Of a stretch of 19,012 bases of DNA, positions 1-5,814 are shown in pieces. A program made the position numbers and the translations under genes. Below the pieces are notes generated by a model that was given only the letters and a program-made list of their open reading frames with translations, made no database searches and had not been told where the DNA came from. This DNA is from CAWVWF01 sp963933885. GTDB taxonomy: Bacteria; Bacteroidota; Bacteroidia; Flavobacteriales_C; GCA-002722245. Location: the NCBI GenBank assembly GCA_963933885.1, contig CAWVWF010000047.1, forward strand, positions 1 through 19,012. Reading direction: 5' to 3'. How positions within the stretch are numbered: position 1 is the stretch's first letter; the number at the start of each line of letters is the position of its first letter.

Positions 1-92
1 AACGTTTTAAAAGGATATTTCAATCCGTAAATATATCAAAAAATACGCTTTATTTCACACAATGTTTCCCTCTCTATTTTCCGTTTTAAATC

Positions 93-203
93 TTAAAAAA
101 AGGGTTGAAATAACACTATACATCTGAATTTAAATAACATACATACTAAAAGTGTATTTATAAAAAGCGTTTTTAACGTGTAATTATTTTTCATCTTGTT
201 TCC
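93..203 (-). pseudogene. Possible relic: start of an exported-protein gene
   Basis: On the minus strand an ATG at 201-203 is preceded by a purine-rich stretch containing GAGGAAAC about 4 bases upstream, which looks like a ribosome binding site. The frame begins MKNNYTLKTLF and continues as a hydrophobic segment, much like the signal peptides of exported Bacteroidetes proteins. It then stops after 36 residues. No matching continuation was recognised in the other two frames towards position 1. It could be a decayed gene start, a gene broken by a frameshift, or chance. The evidence is weak. Confidence 0.2.
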
Positions 204-248
204 TCTCTCTCTCAAGCCGCCCAAATACCCTAAAATAAATTGTTTAAG

Positions 249-516
249 ATGTTCATTAGCCGTTTCCAGAAAAGAAGACATTTGGACTTTAACGTACAAA
301 CAGTTGTAGTGGCGGGCCTTATACCCGCCCCTACAGGAAAAACAGGAACGATGGGAATAACCACAAATTTCAGATCCCTGTAGGAAACAACATAAGAAAC
401 TGTATTGTTAAATTGATGATGATCAAACTTGAGTAAAAAAAGTCAACGCAAAAATTAACAATAGAAATTGTTTCGTTATCCAATTTTTAAAAAAATTTTA
501 GCCGTCTAATGAACAT
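249..516. repeat. Inverted-repeat-bounded segment, MITE-like
   Basis: ATGTTCATTAG at 249-259 is repeated exactly in reverse complement as CTAATGAACAT at 506-516. The match extends outwards as TGTTT on both sides if a 3-base insertion is allowed on the left. Inside lies the GC-rich hairpin at 305-335. A second inner inverted pair is CCTACAGG at 330-337 and CCTGTAGG at 377-384. No transposase and no clear target duplication were seen. A small non-autonomous mobile element is one reading; chance pairing in AT-rich DNA is another. Confidence 0.3.
305..335. repeat. GC-rich palindrome, REP-like
   Basis: The arms are TGTAG-T-GGCGGG (305-316) and CCCGCC-C-CTACA (324-335), with a 7-base spacer, CCTTATA. 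The stem is 12 positions with a single mismatch. It is the only strongly GC-rich patch in an otherwise AT-rich region. Extragenic palindromes with GGCGGG/CCCGCC arms are scattered through many bacterial genomes, so this is probably one copy of a dispersed family. There is no U-tract on either side (the flanks are GGAAAAAC and CAACTG), so it does not look like a terminator. Confidence 0.6.
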
Positions 517-584
517 AAACAGGAACTAATTATCCGCATTAAATTTTCCTAAAAAAAAGAAAATGAAGTTATTAACAATAAGCA

Positions 585-616
585 TTGGATATATTGAATT
601 TTTATAATTATCTTTG
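585..616 (+). promoter_or_regulatory. Candidate Bacteroidetes-type promoter for prs
   Basis: TATCTTTG at 609-616 matches the Bacteroidetes -7 consensus TAnnTTTG exactly. A TTG at 585-587 lies 21 bases upstream, near the usual spacing for the -33 element. Transcription would start around 621-625, leaving a short leader before the ATG at 660. This placement argues against the longer reading frame that opens at the TTG at 585, because that frame would run through the promoter. Confidence 0.4.
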
Positions 617-619
617 CCT

Positions 620-638
620 GCCCTTTTTAGGGCTTTTT
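620..638 (+). terminator. Terminator-like hairpin upstream of prs
   Basis: GCCCT (620-624), a four-T loop and AGGGC (629-633) form a short GC-rich stem followed by TTTTT (634-638), the form of a Rho-independent terminator. It lies only 22 bases before the prs start codon and just after the candidate -7 element. It is therefore better placed to stop transcripts entering from upstream than to stop its own short transcript. The stem has only five pairs. Confidence 0.4.
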
Positions 639-659
639 GCATTTGTTTTAATAAGTAAG

Positions 660-1601
660 ATGGCTAACAATTTTAAAATATTCGCTGGATCCGCAACACA
701 AGATTTAGCAAACAAAGTAGCTAATAAGCTAGGTACTACAACAGGAAATGTAACAATTTTCCGTTTTAGTGATGGTGAATTTCAGCCTTCATTTGAAGAA
801 TCTGTTAGAGGAGATGATGTATTTATTGTACAATCAACAATGCCTCCTACTGAAAACTTATTTGAGGTTTTACAAATGGTTGATGCCGCAAAAAGAGCAA
901 GTGCAGCTAATATAATAGCAGTTCTTCCTTATTACGGTTTTGCTCGTCAAGACAGAAAGGATAGACCAAGAGTTTCTATTGGAGCAAAGTTAGTTGCTAA
1001 CTTATTAACTGCTGCAGGAGTTACTAGAGTAATCACAATGGATTTACATGCAGATCAAATTCAAGGATTTTTCGAAGTTCCTGTTGATCATTTATATGCA
1101 AGTACAATCTTTTTACCATATATCAAGTCATTAAAAGAGACTGAGAATTTAGATATTATCATGGCAGCTCCAGATACAGGAGGTACAAAACGTGCTAACA
1201 CGTATGCTAAATATCTAGACGTTGATTTAGCTATTTGTTATAAGCAAAGAGAGAGAGCAAACGAAGTTTCTGCAATGACAGTGATTGGTAATGTTAAAGG
1301 AAAGGATGTGGTAATCGTAGATGATATGATTGATACAGCTGGAACATTAACAAAAGCTGCTGAAATGATGATGGAACACGGAGCAAAAAGTGTAAGAGCT
1401 GTTTGTACTCACCCAGTTTTATCAGGACCAGCACACGACAGAATAGAGAATTCAGTACTAACAGAGTTAGTAGTTACAGATACAATACCTTTAGCTAGAG
1501 AAAATTCGAAAGTTAAAGTATTAACAGTTTCAGATTTATTTGGAACTGTAATCGAGAATTTGTTAAATCAACAATCGATAAGCAAACATTTTATTGCATA
1601 A
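660..1601 (+). CDS. prs: Ribose-phosphate pyrophosphokinase (PRPP synthetase)
   Basis: Makes phosphoribosyl pyrophosphate from ribose 5-phosphate and ATP in the cytoplasm; PRPP feeds purine, pyrimidine, histidine, tryptophan and NAD synthesis. The protein shows the family landmarks in order: the N-terminal FAGSAT start, the YGFARQDRK loop involved in ATP binding, the metal-binding DLHADQ motif, and the PRPP loop VVIVDDMIDTAGT near residues 214-226. I chose the ATG at 660, giving 313 residues, the usual length. The frame stays open back to a TTG at 585, but that would add 25 hydrophobic residues absent from the family and run over the candidate promoter. The gene heads a tight run, with rplY 18 bases downstream. 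Identification is secure. Confidence 0.97.
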   Translation: MANNFKIFAGSATQDLANKVANKLGTTTGNVTIFRFSDGEFQPSFEESVRGDDVFIVQSTMPPTENLFEVLQMVDAAKRASAANIIAVLPYYGFARQDRKDRPRVSIGAKLVANLLTAAGVTRVITMDLHADQIQGFFEVPVDHLYASTIFLPYIKSLKETENLDIIMAAPDTGGTKRANTYAKYLDVDLAICYKQRERANEVSAMTVIGNVKGKDVVIVDDMIDTAGTLTKAAEMMMEHGAKSVRAVCTHPVLSGPAHDRIENSVLTELVVTDTIPLARENSKVKVLTVSDLFGTVIENLLNQQSISKHFIA

Positions 1602-1619
1602 AAAATTAAAATCAAAGTC

Positions 1620-2240
1620 ATGAAAACGGTTCAAATTAAAGGAGAAGTAAGAGTAAATGTTGGAAAAAAAGATTCTGCTGCTGTAAGAGCAAGTGGTAAC
1701 GTTCCAAGTGTACTTTACGGAGGAGAAGCTCCAATTCATTTTTCTGCTGATAAAAAAGCTTTTAACCAGATTATCTATACTCCAGACGCGTATTTAGTAG
1801 ATCTTGATATTGCAGGTACAATTCATACTGCAATCTTAAAAGACTCTCAATTCGATGTAGTATCTGATGAGATTATCCATGCAGACTTTTTATTAGCACC
1901 TGCTGGTAAACCTGTAACAGTTGAAATCCCTGTATTAACTACAGGAAATGCTAAAGGTGTTGAAGCTGGAGGTAAGTTGCAAATTATCCTTAGAAAAATT
2001 AAGGTTAAAGGAACAGCTGATAAATTACCAGAGGCAATCACAGTTGACATGACTGATGTTGAATTAGGTGGTTCTGTTCAAGTTAAAGCGATTCCAGCAA
2101 TTGAAGGTGTTGAAATCTTAAACTTACCTGGTGCTGTTGTAGCAAGAGTTCAAGTTACACGTAGCTCTAGAATGGGTGATGATGAAGAAGGTGAAGCAGT
2201 TGCTGTTGCAGCTACTGAAGAAGCACCAGCTGCTGAATAA
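1620..2240 (+). CDS. rplY: Ribosomal protein bL25, Ctc/TL5 long form
   Basis: Component of the large ribosomal subunit that binds 5S rRNA. At 206 residues it is the two-domain Ctc/TL5 type: an N-terminal L25 barrel (about 1-90, with the typical SGNVPSVLYGG segment) and a C-terminal beta domain (about 95-180). It ends in an acidic, alanine-rich tail (about 186-206), which is common in Bacteroidetes versions. Bacillus Ctc is a general-stress protein, but nothing here shows stress control. It lies between prs and pth, 18 and 15 bases away, a conserved Bacteroidetes order, and is probably co-transcribed with both. Confidence 0.95.
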   Translation: MKTVQIKGEVRVNVGKKDSAAVRASGNVPSVLYGGEAPIHFSADKKAFNQIIYTPDAYLVDLDIAGTIHTAILKDSQFDVVSDEIIHADFLLAPAGKPVTVEIPVLTTGNAKGVEAGGKLQIILRKIKVKGTADKLPEAITVDMTDVELGGSVQVKAIPAIEGVEILNLPGAVVARVQVTRSSRMGDDEEGEAVAVAATEEAPAAE

Positions 2241-2255
2241 TTATAAAATTTTTCC

Positions 2256-2819
2256 ATGAAATACTTAATCGTAGGGTTAGGTAACATTGGTTCAGAATAT
2301 AAAGAAACACGCCATAATATTGGCTTTAAGGTCTTGGACGCATTTGTTAATGCGTCCAATTCTTCTTTTAAGACGGATCGACTTGGTGATGTTGCCGAAG
2401 TAAAGAATAGAGGTAGAAAACTTATATGTTTAAAACCTTCTACTTACATGAATTTATCAGGTAAGGCAGTTCGCTATTGGATGCAACAAGAGAAGATTCC
2501 ACAAGAAAGAGTTTTAATAATTACTGATGAATTGGCTTTGCCATTTGGGAAAATCCGTTTAAAACCGAAAGGTAGTGATGGAGGACACAATGGATTAAAG
2601 AGCGTTCAGGAATTATTAGGAAACCCAGATTACTCAAGAGTTCGATTCGGAATTGCGGCTGAATTTGCTAAAGGAAAGCAGATAGATTACGTACTTGGAG
2701 AATGGAGTGAGGATGAATTGAAAACGCTAAACGAAAGAATTGATATTGTTTCAGATCTTATCAAAGCATTTTCTTTAAATCCAATTCAAAGAGTAATGAG
2801 TGAGTTTAATGGTAAATAA
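2256..2819 (+). CDS. pth: Peptidyl-tRNA hydrolase
   Basis: Cleaves the ester bond of peptidyl-tRNA released from stalled ribosomes and so recycles tRNA. The 187 residues fit the bacterial Pth family. Visible landmarks are the N-terminal VGLGNIG, the catalytic histidine H20 in TRHNIGF, the substrate-binding asparagine in YMNLSG, the aspartate in TDELALPFG, and the GGHNGLKS segment near residues 109-116. The ATG at 2256 places the catalytic histidine at position 20, as in E. coli. Only two bases separate its stop from rsmI, so the two are likely translated from one message. Confidence 0.96.
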   Translation: MKYLIVGLGNIGSEYKETRHNIGFKVLDAFVNASNSSFKTDRLGDVAEVKNRGRKLICLKPSTYMNLSGKAVRYWMQQEKIPQERVLIITDELALPFGKIRLKPKGSDGGHNGLKSVQELLGNPDYSRVRFGIAAEFAKGKQIDYVLGEWSEDELKTLNERIDIVSDLIKAFSLNPIQRVMSEFNGK

Positions 2820-2821
2820 TT

Positions 2822-3493
2822 ATGGGAAAACTTATACTTATACCGACTCCAATAGGAAACCTAGGAGATATCACTTTAAGGGCTATTGAATGTATCAAAT
2901 CTGTAGATATTTTACTAGTTGAAGATACCCGTAAAACAGGTAAACTTTTAAAACATCTAGAGATTGAAAAAAAGATGTGGGCGCATCACGCACACAACGA
3001 GCATCACACAACAAATTCTATAATTGAAAAAATAAAATCCGGTGAAACAATTGGGTTAGTTTCAGATGCAGGGACTCCTGGAATATCTGATCCTGGTTTT
3101 TTATTGGTTAGAGCTTGTGTTAATGAAGGATTAACAATTGAATGCTTACCAGGACCAACAGCGTTTGTTCCTGCTTTAGTAGGAAGTGGAATGCCTTGCG
3201 ACAAGTTTTTCTTTGAGGGGTTCTTACCTCATAAAAAAGGAAGACAAACAAGATTGAAATTTTTAGCTACCTTACCCTGTACAATTATACTTTATGAGTC
3301 ACCTCATCGATTGGTAAAAACATTACTACAGATTAAGGAATTTATTGGAGGTGACAGGGAAGCAGTAGTTGTAAGAGAAATAACAAAAATTTATGAAACT
3401 TTCCAAAGAGGAACAGTTACTGAATTGGGTGATTATTTCGAGAAAAATCCTCCGAAAGGAGAAATAGTAATAATAGTAGAAGGAAGTAAATAG
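2822..3493 (+). CDS. rsmI: 16S rRNA 2'-O-ribose C1402 methyltransferase RsmI
   Basis: SAM-dependent enzyme of the tetrapyrrole methylase fold that methylates the ribose of 16S rRNA C1402 in the decoding centre. Motifs seen are PTPIGNLGDITLRA at residues 8-21, LLVEDTRKTGKLL (31-43), and the family signature GLVSDAGTPGISDPG (78-92), followed by LPGPTAFVPAL. At 223 residues it is shorter than the E. coli protein (about 286) and lacks its C-terminal extension; short forms are common in Bacteroidetes. It follows pth by two bases. Confidence 0.93.
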   Translation: MGKLILIPTPIGNLGDITLRAIECIKSVDILLVEDTRKTGKLLKHLEIEKKMWAHHAHNEHHTTNSIIEKIKSGETIGLVSDAGTPGISDPGFLLVRACVNEGLTIECLPGPTAFVPALVGSGMPCDKFFFEGFLPHKKGRQTRLKFLATLPCTIILYESPHRLVKTLLQIKEFIGGDREAVVVREITKIYETFQRGTVTELGDYFEKNPPKGEIVIIVEGSK

Positions 3494-3531
3494 AAAGTTA
3501 TTTCTACAACAACCTATAAAATATTAGCATC

Positions 3532-4374
3532 ATGGCAAATCAAAAGAAAACTGGAGGAAGTAATAAACGTAATCACGAAGTAGCACCCGTTAAATATAAA
3601 AAAAGACGATCTGGTGATGGTAAAAGAAAACGTTTAACATCTAAGGAAGCCAATATTGGTGATGGTAAAACAAGATTAAATAAATACTTGGCGCAAGCTG
3701 GGGTATGTTCTAGAAGAGAGGCTGATCTACTAATTGAGTTAGGTTCAGTTACTGTTAACGGTAAGATCATCGTTGAAATGGGATATAAAGTAAATCCAGG
3801 CGATGTTGTTAAATATGAAGGACAAACTTTATCACATGAAGAGCCTGTTTATATTTTAATAAACAAACCAAAGGAATTTCATGCAATAACAGATGACCCA
3901 TCTAAAGCAAAATCTGTTGGTTCATTAATCAAAAACTTTTGTAAAACACAAGTATATCCTGTAGGTAAAATGGAAAGAGCTTCAACTGGAGTTCTTTTAT
4001 TAACAAACGATCATGATATGATTGTGAAGCTTACACATCCTAAACATGATGTAAAGAAAATCTTTCAAATTGAACTTGATAAACCTTTCAGAAGAGAGGA
4101 CTTCGATAAGCTTACAGCTGGTTATAGAAACGAACATGGAATCTTTATCAAGGTAAAAGAAATAGCATACCTTGGAACAGGTAAAAACCAAATAGGAGTT
4201 GAAATAGACTCTCAACTTAACCGTATTACTGAAAAGATATTTGAAGGGTTAGGATATAGCATAAAGAAGCAAGACAGAGTTTATTTTGCAGGCTTAACTA
4301 AGAAAAATCTTTCTAGATCTGAATTTAGATATTTAACTGAAGAAGAAGTTAAATCATTAAAAATGCTCGGATAA
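3532..4374 (+). CDS. S4/pseudouridine-synthase paralogue with altered active site
   Basis: It has the architecture of the RluB/RsuA group of rRNA pseudouridine synthases: a lysine/arginine-rich N-terminal tail (1-46), an S4 RNA-binding domain (about 47-95, TRLNKYLAQAGVCSRREAD), then the synthase domain (105-280). The key motifs are eroded. Where active enzymes read GRLD, with a catalytic aspartate, this protein reads GKME, placing glutamate at residue 148 (GAA at 3973-3975). NKPKG is NKPKE, and the usual NRQ(V/I)RRMFE is NRITEKIFE at 230-238. The rest, including TGVLLLTND and DRVYFAGLTKKNL, is well kept. It may be inactive as a synthase but still bind RNA. The neighbouring translation genes support an rRNA-related role. 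Confidence 0.85.
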   Translation: MANQKKTGGSNKRNHEVAPVKYKKRRSGDGKRKRLTSKEANIGDGKTRLNKYLAQAGVCSRREADLLIELGSVTVNGKIIVEMGYKVNPGDVVKYEGQTLSHEEPVYILINKPKEFHAITDDPSKAKSVGSLIKNFCKTQVYPVGKMERASTGVLLLTNDHDMIVKLTHPKHDVKKIFQIELDKPFRREDFDKLTAGYRNEHGIFIKVKEIAYLGTGKNQIGVEIDSQLNRITEKIFEGLGYSIKKQDRVYFAGLTKKNLSRSEFRYLTEEEVKSLKMLG

Positions 4375-4405
4375 GAAACAAATTCACTTTAGTTCCCGTA
4401 CAGCA

Positions 4406-5788
4406 ATGCCACAACAAGTTATACCTATGGGATTCTTAAGTAATATTGTTAATATCGGAACTTCTAGTGTAGAAGATGAAGGAATAAAAAGCAGAATAAA
4501 AACTGCAAATATAGTTTCCATAATTTTTATTTTCATCGCGGTTGTTTATTCGTTTATAACATACAAAACAAATCCAACTTTACTATTCATTCCAATTACA
4601 GGAATCATTGTTGGTCTTGTATCAATTTTACTGAATAAAATAGGCCTAAACATTTTGGGTAGATTATTAATCTCTATTGCTCCAGTATCATTGTCTGGAT
4701 TTTATCATGCCTTTCTAATCCCTATTGATGGAACAGCTCTAGTTGAATCTGGTTTTGTAACTTATGGTTTTGCCTTGGCTCCTTTTCTAGTTTTTAAGAT
4801 TACTGAGTATATCGCTTGGGTTCCTTCCTTTATTTATGGATCCATCTGGATAATCGGATTCAAAGATTTAAAAGATTATTTCGAAGTTGAAGAAAAATTA
4901 GATGCCACTTTTATAACAGAAGGAATTATGTCATATCTAACAAGTGCAATGGCTATTATGTTTGGTACAGGAGGAGTCTTTTCATTGGCTTATCAAAATA
5001 TGCAATCAGAAAGAAGAGGAGAGCAAATTCGAATTGATATGGATGCTAAGCAAAACGAAATGGAAACTTCACAAGCTGAGCTTCAAACAACATTACAAGA
5101 AATAGAAGAAAAGAAAGTTGAAGAAGAAAAAAGAATGTGGACCAATGATGGAATGGTTAAATTCTCTGAAATCCTTAGAAACAATACTGGTGAAGATTTA
5201 TATGCAACTGTTATATCAGAACTTGTTAAATACGTTGGAGCTAAACAAGGTAAAATTTACAAAGTAAACGAAGATAATAAAGAAGGAATTCTAGAATTGT
5301 GTGCGACTTATGCATACGATCGATTCAAGTTTGAAGATGAGGCTTTAGAATCAGGAGAAGGGCTAGTGGGAGAAGCATATCAAGAAGGAGAAACTATTCA
5401 TATTACTGAAATTCCAGACGATTACACTAAAATCACTTCTGGTTTAGGTGAAGCAAATCCCTCAGCAATTTTAATATTCCCATTAAAAAATGAAGAAGTT
5501 ATTGAAGGTATAATTGAATTGGCAAGCTTTAATGAATTTCAAGATTTCCAAATAGACTTATTACATCAAGTTGGTGTTAACATCGCAACAACAATTTCAA
5601 GAGAAAAAATTAATTCTAGAACCTCATTATTATTAGAAGAAAGTAAACAACAAACTGAAGTGATGCAACAACAAGAAGAAGAGATGCGTCAAAATATGGA
5701 GGAAATGCAGGCTACTCAAGATATGATGGATCAGAAAGAAAATGAATTGCTTACTGAGATTAAAAAATTAAAAGCTCAGATGAAATAG
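4406..5788 (+). CDS. Six-helix membrane GAF-domain coiled-coil protein
   Basis: Probable inner-membrane sensor. Six hydrophobic segments lie at about 33-52, 58-76, 85-105, 116-132, 137-151 and 172-196. A charged coiled coil follows (198-245), then a GAF-type ligand-binding domain (about 255-400, including GEGLVGEAYQEGE), then a second glutamine/glutamate-rich coiled coil to the end (405-460, with EEEMRQNMEEMQATQ). Similar modules in Bacteroidetes are usually joined to a histidine kinase, a phosphatase or a PAS domain; none is present here, so it probably signals through a partner. The ATG at 4427 (MGFLSNIV) is a plausible alternative start. It lies 31 bases after the previous gene and is the last of the run. 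The function is unknown. Confidence 0.8.
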   Translation: MPQQVIPMGFLSNIVNIGTSSVEDEGIKSRIKTANIVSIIFIFIAVVYSFITYKTNPTLLFIPITGIIVGLVSILLNKIGLNILGRLLISIAPVSLSGFYHAFLIPIDGTALVESGFVTYGFALAPFLVFKITEYIAWVPSFIYGSIWIIGFKDLKDYFEVEEKLDATFITEGIMSYLTSAMAIMFGTGGVFSLAYQNMQSERRGEQIRIDMDAKQNEMETSQAELQTTLQEIEEKKVEEEKRMWTNDGMVKFSEILRNNTGEDLYATVISELVKYVGAKQGKIYKVNEDNKEGILELCATYAYDRFKFEDEALESGEGLVGEAYQEGETIHITEIPDDYTKITSGLGEANPSAILIFPLKNEEVIEGIIELASFNEFQDFQIDLLHQVGVNIATTISREKINSRTSLLLEESKQQTEVMQQQEEEMRQNMEEMQATQDMMDQKENELLTEIKKLKAQMK

Positions 5789-5789
5789 G

Positions 5790-5811
5790 AATACTCTTAT
5801 AAAAGAGTATT
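5790..5811. terminator. Bidirectional hairpin between convergent genes
   Basis: AATACTCTT (5790-5798), loop ATAA, and AAGAGTATT (5803-5811) form a perfect 9-bp stem in the 26-base gap between the GAF gene and the convergent mutS2 gene. On the plus strand it is followed by TTATC, a poor but T-containing tail. The minus-strand tail is weaker still. Its position strongly suggests that it ends transcription for the plus-strand run. Confidence 0.65.
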
Positions 5812-5814
5812 TTA

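Larger units (their letters stand above)
1..584. other. Non-coding AT-rich region upstream of prs
   Basis: I see no convincing gene in this stretch. It is very AT-rich, with homopolymer runs and many stops in all frames. It contains a GC-rich hairpin at 305-335, a pair of 11-bp inverted repeats at 249-259 and 506-516, and a short minus-strand reading frame (93-203) that looks like a signal peptide start but ends early. A minus-strand frame covering 93-299 is open but lacks family resemblance and reads into the palindrome-flanking repeat, so I do not call it a gene. No tRNA cloverleaf was found. Confidence 0.6.

Noticed and set aside
93..299. Minus-strand 68-aa reading frame in the left gap
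   Set aside because: No family resemblance, and its first part runs into the 11-bp inverted repeat. Only the ATG at 203 looks like a real start, and it stops early.
585..659. N-terminal extension of prs from a TTG at 585
   Set aside because: It adds 25 hydrophobic residues not found in the family and covers the candidate promoter and hairpin; the ATG at 660 gives the normal length.
3004..3204. Open antisense frames inside conserved genes, for example within rsmI, rplY, pyk and the pseudouridine synthase gene
   Set aside because: They lie wholly opposite well-identified genes and have no family features or start context of their own.
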